64,000 bases of DNA. It comes from Gorsachius magnificus (Eukaryota; Chordata; Aves; Pelecaniformes; Ardeidae). The notes under the pieces were generated by a model that made no database searches, was not told the origin of the DNA, and worked only from the letters and a program-made list of their open reading frames with translations. Position 1 is the stretch's first letter, and each line of letters starts with the position of its first letter. The stretch is from the NCBI GenBank assembly GCA_034008185.1, contig CM067084.1, positions 17,070,385 through 17,134,384 of the forward strand, in the 5' to 3' direction. Both the position numbers and the translations under genes were made by a program. This document shows positions 51,311 through 62,080 of the stretch, piece by piece.

Positions 51311-54055
51311 GATTGTGATTAGTTGTTACTTTATGTTGTAAACACAACTGGCGGTTTCAGAGCTGCATTAACTTGAATCTGGAGTTCTATAAAACTTGGT
51401 TAAATCAAGAAGGCAGGTAATCATTTCGCAAACACTATCTTCTACAAGTCTATGCTCACTCTTTACACAGATGAAGTCCAGATGCCTCTCCAAAAGAGCT
51501 ACATTGTGCTTTGTCTCACAGAACCCGGTGTTCAAAATGCCAAAGAAAAGATGTCTTCCAAGGTCTAAGGGCCAAGCAAGTAAATATATTTGTTGGCTAG
51601 TGGCAGTCTATGTGCACCAATTCTAAAGGAAGTGTCTCAAAAAGTAATGGACTGCACCAGACCTCTGAGCCTTTTTTGTCTGGAAGACCGGTCATGAGCA
51701 GCAAGCAATGATAACCAGAGGAAAAATGTTCAAACGTCACAAGTCGGTTTGTGCATTAGAAAACAATTCACCAAAGAACCATCCTATTAGGAATGCAGGT
51801 TTTACACCAGAAATGAGTGTAATTTGCCATATATAGAGCATTGCAGTATAAGCAGTAGTTGTGTATGACTAATTTCCATACCAAAGTGCAAAGTATTCTC
51901 TCATGATGTTTGGAAACAATCATTTAAAAGCCCTGGGCATTAACAAAATCTTCCTGGTTGGCTCAGGGGTGCCGTATCTCATTTCCTTGCTGCAAGGAAG
52001 GAATCTGTGCATTTCAAAACAATTTTTCTATAAACTCAGTTACTGTTGCAGTATGTATATTTGGTTGGGTTTCTGTTTGCAGGCTGTGTACAGTTACGAT
52101 GTCCATCAGTAAATAAGACACTCACAGGCCACAAAAGTGTCAGAAATTGTATGACGAGAGTAGCATTACTGATTTCAGTAAGATGATGCAGTCTTACCAG
52201 GTGGCATTAATGCCTTCATCAGCTTTTGCGGTGTCACACAACAGCATACTGATGCAACAGGAGTGTGGGATTTACCATAGTAGATGGCTCAGTGGTGCAT
52301 CAGGTGCAGGATGGACACTCTGGTGGAGACACAATATCACCCTCATTATTTAGAAGAAGATGAGGTTTGATCCTGCTTTTATTGAAGTCAAAGGTGAAAT
52401 GTCATGTGACAGCAAAACTATAATTCACCCTGTGAACTCTGCAATGCCAGGGTGGGATTTGAGCGATGTCATAAAATCATCCAGCTATTTTTTAAAAAAA
52501 ATCTAGAGATAGTATTTAACTCTCTGACCTCCAGCAGCAATAAATTCCCAAGGTAGGAGGAGGAAGGGGACATGTTTTGGTTAGTACATCTTGATTTGAG
52601 GTCATTGTCAGGTTTCCATATTTGTGGCAGCAGGGTTAAAAGCAGAATGCGCATCCATTTACAAACAAATAAAGGGACATGTGTGAAGCACTGTTCCTTG
52701 CATGCTGGCTGTTGACTTTGTAAAGAAGTCTCTTTTGCACATTTAAAGCAAATGAATTTCTATGCAGTTTAGGACTGTATCCTGATGGAAGGAAAAGATG
52801 AAATCAATGTGATATACAGAACTATTTGGACAAGCTCTATCACCTTTTGGAATTTATATGACATTAGCAAGCAGTCAGCAGCCAGAGGCTTTTGCCTTTA
52901 AATGCCGTTTTATGCCACCTATGATTCACAGAAAGTATTAAACTGGTCTAATGAGGTGAATTTTGTATTATACAAAAGGTTCTTTTAATATTTTTCTTTA
53001 TTCATCAACATCCTGTATTTATTAGTAAGGACATTGCCTGGTGACAGATCTCAGCTGCAGATTTCTTGAGGTGATACTGTTGCTTGTTTTCAAAACAGCA
53101 AGTGAACAGACAAGAGAACAAATGCTTTCCCTGTACTTTGAACTCTGTTATTCCCCCCCTCCTCCCCGGAATTTCACAGTAGCATCATTTCTATCTGTGT
53201 GCCTGCTAAGCGGAAGCAGCATACTTTTTAATACAACATAACAGTTGTCACTTGGCTGATAATTTGCACTCTTAATGTTTCGACTTGCAGCCATCATCAT
53301 CGAGCTGGCCCTTCACAATCTTAGGGCACTGATGTGATTTGAAGTATTTAACCTCTTGGATGAAGGGAACTGAAGCTCTGAATTTAAAACAGGGAAAAGA
53401 AGCTTTGCTAAGATTAAGCAGAATGGAGGTGCATGCTACTAAAGTATTTGTATTAAGCGCTAGTTTCCTCCCATTAAAGAGGCACACTGGGAATGGCTTT
53501 CTCAGCTGGAAGTATTATGTGTATGTAGCACACATCCCCAGGGAGAGATGCTACGTATGATTTACTTCTAGTGTTACAGTTAGATTTGCTCAACATAGAT
53601 TGGGAGGCTGCTTCCAGCCTCAGAGCTGCAGAACAGCAGGGAAATGCCACTGACCGGAGGAGCGGAGCAGCATCAGCGCAGGATCCCACCCTGGGGTCGC
53701 TCATCACTGCCTCTGACTACATGGCATCCTTTACATTATATATTTCATAGAGCTGAGATAAGTAGAGTGTTTCCTTCCCAAAATGCATCCCAGTTTCAGA
53801 GTATTGTTATGTTTAGAAATAATTCTTATGACTCTCCTATATAAGGTAAAATACTATGGCTGAGGTACATTTACATACCCAGAAAGGTACCTATGATATG
53901 AAACACTATACATTGGAAGCAGATGAAATGTTTGGTCGGGGGGTTTTGTGTTTTGGGTTTTTTTTGTAAAGTTGCAGATTGGAAAGACACTTGAGCAGCA
54001 ACCTAATGGAGACCCACGAATGGCTTTAACCTTGGCAGAGCAGTGTCGGCTGGCA
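51311..54055. other. Unique noncoding DNA
   Basis: No gene, RNA gene or recognisable transposon. Open frames are under 80 codons and conflict between strands. A short C-rich run lies near 53153-53168. Confidence 0.55.
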
Positions 54056-54360
54056 TCAGGATTCATCACAGCGATAACACGGTGAAGCGGGAGTCACCTC
54101 GCCTGTCCCCGCAGCGCCTGTTATGTAAAGCGCTGCCCACCCTCCTGAGCAGTTTGGGATCTTTCCCCCGTGGAGAGTGACAGGTCCTGGGCCAGGGGAC
54201 GCCCCAGGCGGCAGCGCAGCCAGGCAGGATGGCAGCCACATCGCCGCTGGGCCACAGCGCCGAGGAAAGCCCTGCTGCGGCTGTACATGCAACCCAGAAA
54301 ATGGGTGTTACAGGAGGGGGAGGAGAGGGGGTGCAGGGCTCCCCCTCTTTGCTGAGGAAG
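54056..54360. promoter_or_regulatory. Small CpG-rich island
   Basis: By eye I count about 15 CpG dinucleotides between roughly 54078 and 54300, against a surrounding sequence almost empty of CpG. Examples are GCGGGAG, CCCCGCAGCGCC, GACGCCCCAGGCGGCAGCGC and CATCGCCGCTGGGCC. GC content is high throughout. Retained CpG suggests the segment is unmethylated in the germline, as in small promoters or some first exons. An acceptor-like CCTGTCCCCGCAG ends near 54113. Several frames are open on both strands because of composition. No TATA box or recognised exon was found. Confidence 0.4.
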
Positions 54361-57300
54361 CCACTTGTAGCAGGTGGAAAGATTACTGCATAAATCTTTC
54401 ATCACCCACGGGATTTTCCCACGTCATATGAGTGTTTGAAGGTCACCCTGAGAAACCCAGAGAGCTGCAAGACGCAGACGTTCCCGAGAGAGAGCTTTCC
54501 TTTTGATGAAGCTTCCTGCTCACGAGCAGTATTTTCCCTGGGAGGCAATTTCTCCAGACTCCCCGCCTGGCCCCTGGCTCTGGGCAGGGGTGGAAGTGGC
54601 GAGTTCAGTTTTTTGAAGCTGAATGTTGCTAATTATTCCCCCAGTGAAGTACAGCTACAGGTACCGTCTCTCTCCTCTGTTTCTAAGTGGCTACTCTACA
54701 AGACCCAGAAGGCTTAGAGAAAAGTTTCAATAACCTGCTTCAAAAATGGCACTGAAAAGTATTTATTGATACTCAAATTACATGTTTTAGCTCAAATTAT
54801 GCTTTTAATCTTCAAAGAATTTGATAAGCCCCTCATTCACTTGCACACCAGGCCTCCTAGATGTGAATCCCACTGTTTTATAAATAGTGGAACGAAGCAG
54901 AGAAAACCAAACTGGTTTTACCTGGGGAAGTCTGTGAAGGGTCAGTCCCACGGCAACTTCCAGCAAAGCCCCCAGAAGGTCTGGGGTCACAGGGAGGGCA
55001 TACTCCTTTGCTGCATCTTCTCTCAGCTGAAAGCCTAGTGTGCAATTTCACATGTACTAGTCCTGCAACCTCTACTATGTTTCCCTTAAGCATTGGCTAT
55101 AGATAAAGTGGTGGGTTTTTTTTTTTTTTTTATACTGCATTATTCACATACGTTAACTAGCCCAATTTAAAACTTGTCTTCTCCCAGTATGGAAAGGAAC
55201 AAAAAGTTTCAGTGAGTTATTTCACATCATTCCTTAAAATAGTGGAAAAATACATCAGATTGAATTCTCCATTTCTGCACTTCTTCTTGCTAAACCTTCA
55301 CATCACTAGACTGAGGTGTATTTTAGCATGGACATGGTCATCACTTTATGTCTCCTTCTAACTTCACAGTCCAGAAATAGCTGTTAAAAAACAAACAAAC
55401 AAGTGGAGCATTAGCCCTCGGTATGCTTTTTCAGAAAAATGCCACTAAGTGTCATCTCTGTCACAGGACTTCCACAAATAACAAGAAGCCTTCAAAAAGT
55501 CTCATTTTTGACAAAGCAAAGTTAAGTCAACAATGGAGAGGAAAACGAATGGTATTTCATCATGATTTGCACCGAGCTACTTTTACAAAGCTTAATGTGA
55601 AATGTTGGAATGTTTTCTGAATTTTCTCTTGCTGCCCTCATAGTGAAGGATGTCTGAAAGCTGATTCCACAGCCTCTGCAAGATGTTGCTAACATCCAAA
55701 GAAGAGACATCATGCACTGGTGGGATAAAGGTCTGCTTTCTCTTAAATTAACAACCGTTGGACAGGCTACTGACTATCCATAAGACTGGTACTGTTAGTC
55801 AGAACCGATCTTGTCAGGATTTAAGATGATGGACCCACAGTCTCAACAATTCTGGTCATGTCTTGCTGCCAGTGAAGGAAAACTACCTCTGTGATTAGTT
55901 ACACTCACATAAAGTGGCGTCTAATTGCTAGTCCCAGTCCTCCTTTGCATCTCTGAGGGCTTCTTTTGACTCTTAATGCCTCATAAATTATTTTCCCTGT
56001 AAGATCATCAAGGAGAGCAAGAGACAGAGGGAGAAGTCCCAGATAAGATGATGTAATTGCCTTCTCTCCAGACTGAGCTTTAATAGAGCTGCACAGCCAC
56101 AGGTATTATTTAAATTTTACTATAAGAGTCCCCACTGTCAACAAAGGGAGAGGAAAAATTATTATTCATGAACTTCAATATTCTAAAATAAAGGAAGCTA
56201 AGAAAATAGCTGACAATATGGTAAAAGCCTATTGGCCTTTGTGATGGATCACCAAGAACTTGCTGAAACACCAATACATTATAAAAAATCTAAAATCATC
56301 AAATAAGAAAATGAGAACCTATAACACTGAAAAAAAGACCCATTGACTTAAGTGGAAGGAAAACCTGGCCATCAAACAGCGACTTGACACAATCATAATA
56401 TAAAACCTAATCATGAAATCACAAGGCCCCTTACATTTTATTGCTCCTGTATTTCTGTCTCCTTCACTGACCCACAACTGTGACAACAGAATGATTTCTA
56501 TTCCTAAAGCAGTCCTTGTGGATATTGGAGTTGATGTAAGTTTTCAAACTGGGCCCGATGACATAATTATGAGTTATAGCATTTTTATTCTTTGTCCTCC
56601 TGCAATCTATCACCGTGGCATTCTTGTGCTCTCTGACAGAATTATAACCCTCACCCCCAGCACAGGACTAGCCTGCAGTTGCCACAAATGCAAAGTGCTC
56701 ACTGAAGGGATGGAAGTAGTAACAGACGGGAAGAGGAATACCTCCGCCTGCACCCTACTCCATGATAAAATAGGAAGAGACTTTTAGTATTAGTGACAGA
56801 GGGAAGTCAACTGATATGTTTTAGTTTGTCTAAATGGCTTCCTAGTGTCTTTTAATGAGTAGCTCTCAGGGACATCTGCAGGCCTTTTTAAGCCAATGAT
56901 GGTTAGCTGCCTATTGACTTCATTTTTTGGGTTGCCACAGAGTGGAGATAGGTCTCTCGGAAGGGAGAGGAGTCACTATGGGACAAACACAAAGCTTTAC
57001 AAAAGCCTTAGAAGGCAACCTTTGGAGACTGTCCCTTAGTGTCCCGGCTGAGGAAAAGGTGAGAATCACCTGCAACAAGGACGGGCTGAGGACACTCAGA
57101 TAAACATCTCGAAAGGCTGGTAGGGTAGTGAATGATTACTGCCCCTGGACTTGTAGGTGGTATGAAGCATGGCAGCTTCATGGTCCTCACTGGGAACAGG
57201 CAACTCTGCTTGCAGCAGCCGGGGAGGGGTCCTTGTGCAGGTTGCTTAAGTTATGGCTGGTGCTTCTGGTTACTGAACCGGTGCCTTTGGGATGGAAATG

Positions 57301-58794
57301 GTGCAAGTTTAACTCAGAGCCTTGCAGCCTAACTGCTTTCAAACTGCTTCTTCTCGTGGATTTAATTATGCAGCAGTCCAGGACTATGCCCGAAGTTTCT
57401 CAGAGGCTTGGTCAGCAACAAATGTGCCACCGTACACTTCCATCAGAAGGGCATGAACCTCCCCCACCCCACCTGGCATGGAGGGGAGAAAACTCTTGTG
57501 CTGCAATTTTGAGAAAAGTGTCAATTATTACAATACACTAAAACGTTCTTGATTTGAAAAGGAAGGAGGACAGAGAAACATGTACATATCATGTTGCCAT
57601 ATGACCACCAAAACCTAGGACTTTTTCCACACCTTAATACAAGGGAAACTCTCGGTGCAGCCTGACTGCTGTTTTGTGAAGACCATCTGCAGCTTGCAGG
57701 TGTGTACAGGCCTGTAACAAAGCACATGGATTTCAGTCCTTGCCCTGGTAAGGAGGCAAGACATCTCTTTCTATGGGATTCCTCCTCTGAAGAAGAAGGA
57801 AGGGGCCACACCAGAATGTCTCCCTCCAGGGGGACACTGATGACATTGCAAAAATACTGGAAATACACGTTTCCATTTTTCCTACAGGCTCAAGGTGAGA
57901 GAATTAGGTCTTTTTGTATTATTATGTTACACTGCCATGTTGTGTGAAAGTTAGTCCAAGGGAAAAAAGTGATATAAAGTGATTTTAAAATTTATTCCTG
58001 GGTCATTGTTACTGTTGCTATTTCTAACATTTGTAGCAGGTCCGCAAAGCTACACAGAGAGAAGCTGCCTTTTGTCTAATATCACAAACAGTATTATAAT
58101 TTTAAATTTATGATTGCTTATCTTTCCAAATTTCATAATCACATCATCAGTAGAAACACAGTTTATACCCCAGAGATAAGAATAATGTTCCCACCCCAAA
58201 TGACATGATTGTCAATTTGTGACAGTAACAGAAGGTTTCTTGTATGTAACTTCCACTGCTCTTGCTATTTTTCATTTTGAGAGCACGCCATTGCCTTGTG
58301 TCAGGCAGCATTTTCTTCTTTCAGTTCAGCTCCACGGCAAAGCAACCATCTGAAGTACCAAGCAAGTTATGTATGTAGCTTACTCCATCCACCCTTTCAG
58401 TTGGCAATGGAAGAGAAGTAGATGGTTTCCCAAATACTCTGTATTTCTGTAATTTCCTAACATCTTAATGGCATCTAAATGCAACCACATAAGAAAAATT
58501 TATTTTTCAGTCTTTCAGACCTGAGGTAGGAACATCACATATTTTAATACCTCCAATCAGTTAATATTTTACAGAACATTGACAGTTGATGCTGCCAGAC
58601 AAAACTAGATTAAAATAAATATAAACAGTTTTTAAATTTGGAAGAAAAGCACCTAATTCCCATCACTTTGCAGGTTAAAGAAATTTCAGGGGATAAAGTC
58701 TCTTAAAGAGAGTGTTACAAAATGCAAAGAGCAGGAATATCTCATCCCTTTGCTTACCAACTCTGTTTTTATATCAAGGTGGAAAGATGGACAG
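54361..58794. other. Unique noncoding DNA
   Basis: No gene or transposon is recognised in about 4.4 kb. T15 lies at 55117-55131. A 124-codon plus frame at 56413-56787 starts with ATG and is not low-complexity, but resembles no family I know and lacks splice or promoter context. 57.1-57.5 kb is GC-richer with conflicting frames. Confidence 0.55.
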
Positions 58795-58811
58795 ACACAC
58801 ACACACACACA
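58795..58811. repeat. (AC)8 microsatellite
   Basis: Eight AC dinucleotides plus one A, followed by an alternating ATGCATGTATG segment. It sits 27 bp from the 3' terminus of the CR1 insertion. The order of origin cannot be told from one sequence. Confidence 0.9.
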
Positions 58812-58937
58812 TGCATGTATGTTTGTGTATTTATTTTAGAATCATAGAATCATAGAATCATAGAATGTTTTGGGTTGGAAGGGACCCCTAGAGGTCATCT
58901 AGTCCAACCCCCCTGCAGGGAGCAGGGACACCACTAA

Positions 58938-59770
58938 CTAGATCAGGTTGCTCAGAGCCCTGTCCAACCTGGCCTTGAATGTTCCCAGGGATGGGGCCTC
59001 CACCACCTCTCTGGGCAACCCGTTCCAGTGTTTCACCACCCTCGTTGTAAAGAATTTCCTCCTTATATCCAGTCTAAACCTACCCTGCTTCAGTTTAAAA
59101 CCATTACCCCTTGTCCTGTCACAGCTGGCCCTACTAAAAAGATTATCCCCATCTTTCCTAGAGGCCCCCTTTAGATACTGAAAGGCCGTAATCAGGTCTC
59201 CCCGCAGCCTTCTCTTCTCCAGGCTGAACAAGCCCAACTCCCTCAGCCTGTCCTCATAAGAGAGGTGCTCCAGCCCTCGGATCATTTTAGTAGCCCTCCT
59301 CTGGACCCGCTCCAACAGTTCCATGTCCTTCTTGTGCTGAGGGCTCCAGAGCTGGACGCAGTACTCCAAGTGAGGTCTCACCAGAGCAGAGTAGAGGGGC
59401 AGAATCACCTCCCTCAACCTGCTGGCCACGCTTCTCCTGATGCAGCCCAGGGTACGGTTGGCCTTCTGGGCTGCCAGCGCACATTGCCGGCTCATGTCCA
59501 GCTTTTCATCCACCAGCACGCCCAAGTTCCTCTCGGCAGGGCTGCTCTCGATCCTTTCTTCCCCCAGCCTGTACTGATACTGGGGGTTACCCCGACCCAG
59601 GTGCAGGACCTTGCACTTGGCCTTGTTGAACCTCATGAGGTTCACACAGGCCCACCTCTCCAGCCTGTCCAGATCTCTCTGGATGACATCCCGTCCTTCT
59701 GGTGTGTCAACCGCACCACTCAGTTTGGTGTCGTCCGCAAACTTGCTGAGGGTGCATTCAATCTCGCTAA
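58938..59770 (-). pseudogene. CR1 ORF2 fragment: end of RT palm and C-terminus
   Basis: One minus frame stays open from about 59770 to the natural stop at 58938. It begins with [12 protein letters not shown], which carries the reverse-transcriptase motif C catalytic Asp pair (FADD codons at 59730-59741). It continues through [55 protein letters not shown] and [14 protein letters not shown]. The first ATG in this frame (codon at 59643-59645) is internal, not an original start. A frameshift near 59766-59772 separates it from the upstream palm segment, so no complete domain is made. Confidence 0.93.
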
Positions 59771-60130
59771 GTCATTGATGAATATATTGAACAGCACTGG
59801 TCCCAGTACGGATCCCTGAGGGACACCACTCGTCACTGGTCTCCATCCGGACATCGAGCCATTGACCACTACCCTCTGGATGCAGCCATCCAGCCAGTTC
59901 CTTATCCACCGAACAGTCCACCCATCAAATCCGTAGCTCTCCAATTTAGAGAGAAGGATGTTGTGAGGGACCGTGTCAAAGGCTTTGCAGAAGTCCAGAT
60001 AGATGACATCCATTGGTTTTCCCTTGTCCACTGATGCTGTCACACCATCATAGAAAGACACTAGGTTCGTCAGGCAGGACTTGCCCTTGGTGAAGCTATG
60101 CTGGCTATCTCGAATTATCTCCCTGTATTG
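59764..60130 (-). pseudogene. CR1 ORF2 fragment: RT palm motifs A and B
   Basis: The upstream minus frame encodes [19 protein letters not shown], then [13 protein letters not shown] (motif A, with a catalytic Asp), [18 protein letters not shown] and [16 protein letters not shown] (motif B). It then reads FINDL and leaves the CR1 frame at 59766-59772. The open frame extends to about 60241 upstream, but that part is not CR1-like: it is flanking DNA beyond the 5' truncation. Motif C continues in another frame, so the catalytic site is split and inactive. Confidence 0.93.
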
Positions 60131-60570
60131 TAGTTGTAGTGTGGTAAAACCTATCGAGAGAGGGTAGATCAGTCTGAAGGTAATTATTCCAGTACATTTG
60201 CATACGGAGCATGAATTTACTTTTATTTGGAGCAACTGCATGCTGAGAGTTGTGGTACTTCAGCTATTCTGGTCTTGTTAAATCAGCTGGGCAGCCAAGT
60301 CACCTTGTGAACCATACTTTGCACTTTCCTCAGGTAGATAGCTGTGCTGGAGGATTTTATTTGCCACTGCTTTGCCTCATGTTGTAATTCTCCTCATGAC
60401 AACGGAGCATAAAATGACTGATGATGATGAATGAAGTGGCATTTTATAACCGTATTTAATGTCCTCCACCCACATGCACAGGAGGCTGTTCAAGAAAGAG
60501 CAAAAAAGAGTAAGGTCACTTATATCAGCTAGATAATTTGAAACTAAATATTTATATAATGAATCAATGA
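60131..60570. other. Unique DNA between CR1 and LTR
   Basis: No feature is recognised. The sequence is of mixed composition with a TGATGATGATGA-like run near 60418-60432. It ends in an AT-rich stretch that served as the LTR insertion site. Confidence 0.6.
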
Positions 60571-60575
60571 GCTTG
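60571..60575 (+). repeat. Target-site duplication, left copy (GCTTG)
   Basis: GCTTG immediately precedes the TGTCCTG start of the LTR and is repeated exactly after its ACA end. A perfect 5-bp duplication of this kind is the footprint of retroviral integrase and fixes the element's boundaries. Confidence 0.9.
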
Positions 60576-61103
60576 TGTCCTGATTTCGGCTGGGATAGAG
60601 TTAATTTTCTTTCTAGTAACTGGTATAGTGCTGTGTTTTGGATTTAGGATGAGAGTAATGTTGATAACACACCAATGGTTTAGTTACTGATGAGCAGTGC
60701 TTACACAGAGTCAAGGCCTTCCCTGTTTCTCACACCTCCCCACCAGTGAGCAGGGAGGGGACACAGGTGGGACAACTGATGCAAACAGACTAAAAGGGAT
60801 ATTCCAGACCATATGGCGTCATGCTTAGTATATAAACTAAGGGAAAACCTGGCCAGGGGTCTGCTGCTCAGGAACTGGCTGGGCATCGGTCAGCAGGTGG
60901 TGAGCAATTGCATTGTGCATCACTTCTTTTGTATATTATTTTATCATTATTATTTTCCCTTTCTTTTCTGTCATACTAAATTGTTTTTCTGTCAACCCAC
61001 GAGTTTTACTTTTATTTTTTCTGATTCTCTTCCCCATCCTACTGGGGGAGAGTGAGCGAAGGGCTGTGTGGCTTTTAGCTGTCTGCTGGGTTAAACCACA
61101 ACA
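60576..61103 (+). mobile_element. Solo LTR of an avian endogenous retrovirus (ERVL-like)
   Basis: A 528-bp element starts TGTCCTGATTTCGGCTGGG and ends GGGTTAAACCACAACA, with canonical TGT...ACA ends and flanking 5-bp duplications. I recognise it as a member of an abundant avian LTR family, diverged from the consensus I remember. A TATA box (60829-60836) and a CRE-like word weakened to TGGCGTCA (60814-60821) place the U3/R boundary in plus orientation. The usual polyadenylation word near 60975 is degraded (ACTAAATTG). No internal viral genes remain: the provirus was lost by LTR-LTR recombination. The 5-bp duplication favours ERVL, though family assignment is from memory. Confidence 0.9.
60829..60836 (+). 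promoter_or_regulatory. LTR TATA box
   Basis: TATATAAA lies about 253 bp into the LTR, just downstream of the CRE-like word, the usual arrangement for retroviral U3 promoters. If active it would start transcription near 60860 toward the right, into DNA with no recognised gene. Confidence 0.6.
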
Positions 61104-61108
61104 GCTTG
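61104..61108 (+). repeat. Target-site duplication, right copy (GCTTG)
   Basis: An exact copy of the left GCTTG follows the LTR terminus. Both copies are undiverged, so the insertion is not extremely ancient or these five bases escaped mutation by chance. Confidence 0.9.
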
Positions 61109-62042
61109 TAAATCTCATAATTCCTTAGCAGAAAGAAGTGTCCTATCCCCACTCCCCTTCAAAAATTGCTCTTGTTATACTAACAAGACATATTGCAAAG
61201 ATGCCTGGAAGAGCTGGCCCTTTGCATATGTCCTGCACGCCTGTTTTTATAAAGTCACTTTAGAGAAGTCAGGAGAGTCTCCACTTAAGAAAGTCCTCTC
61301 AAAAATAAGTCAATAGTAAGAACTCTTTGCAATTACTCTTCATGTCACAATATAACCTGTTGGATCTTTGGGATAAGTCAGGTGCAGGTTGGTAAATTCA
61401 TGCACTTGGTTGTGTGCTTCCATCCTACCTGTGAACCATTTTTTAATACAGATTTTCCACTGATTATCAGAAATAGACCATCTGTGACTATTCTTTGCCA
61501 CTGCATTTTCTGCATTTCAGATGTTACAATTTTCCTTAATTTACTCCTGTCATTTCACCTCATCTACTTGTACAGCTGGTGAGATGATCATTTACATACA
61601 CGATCTTTTATCCTTGCAGCCATATTGAATCAGTCACTCAGTCACCTCACATCATGTTCAGGGGGGCAACCAGGCATATTTACTTCCAGACTTACTCCCA
61701 GTCATATTTCCTGACCTATTCACTCTCACTCATTCATTACTCTGACCCCTAAGCAGTAGCATTAGCTCAAGAGAACTTTGATTCATATAATTACTTCACC
61801 AAACTCTCTTTTGCAGTTATATTTCTCAGGCATTCAATAACTACAGGTTGCTTTATTTTTATCTCTTTAAAGGAAAGAAAGGGATCATGTTTTGTGGATG
61901 CCTCCTGTTCTTGTAGCTTGAGCATGTTAATGAGAAAGCAGGATTTGTCTTGCAGTGGCTGTATCTAGATCTGCAGTAGCTTCCTAGCCAGCACGGCCAG
62001 GACCAGACCGATTGCAACACTGAGGATGGGATATAATGTGAT
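61109..62042. other. Unique noncoding DNA
   Basis: No gene or repeat is recognised. CAGTCACTCAGTCACCTCAC near 61631 is a small duplicated word. The remainder is AT-rich. Confidence 0.55.
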
Positions 62043-62080
62043 TATATGTGCATATGCACATGCATATGTACATGTACATA
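62043..62080. repeat. 38-bp alternating purine/pyrimidine tract with two palindromes
   Basis: Every position from 62043 to 62080 alternates purine and pyrimidine. It contains the perfect palindromes TGTGCATATGCACA (62047-62060) and TATGTACATGTACATA (62065-62080). It is not a simple dinucleotide repeat but an ordered mix of TG/CA, TA and GC steps. Such DNA can adopt Z-form or cruciform structure under supercoiling. Confidence 0.8.

Larger units (their letters stand above)
58839..60130 (-). mobile_element. CR1 LINE, 5'-truncated, about 1.3 kb
   Basis: The largest transposon here, in minus orientation. Its 3' end on the plus strand begins with about three and a half copies of AATCATAG (58839-58867), then TTTTGGGTTGGAAGGGACC and CATCTAGTCCAACCCCCC, the diagnostic avian CR1 terminus. 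Coding sequence for ORF2 follows from 58938 upward. Recognisable CR1 sequence stops near 60130, within the reverse-transcriptase domain, so the endonuclease and ORF1 are absent. Coding frames are almost intact with one frameshift, so this is the youngest CR1 in the window. The UTR variant is typical of non-galliform birds, but subfamily was not resolved. Confidence 0.96.
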
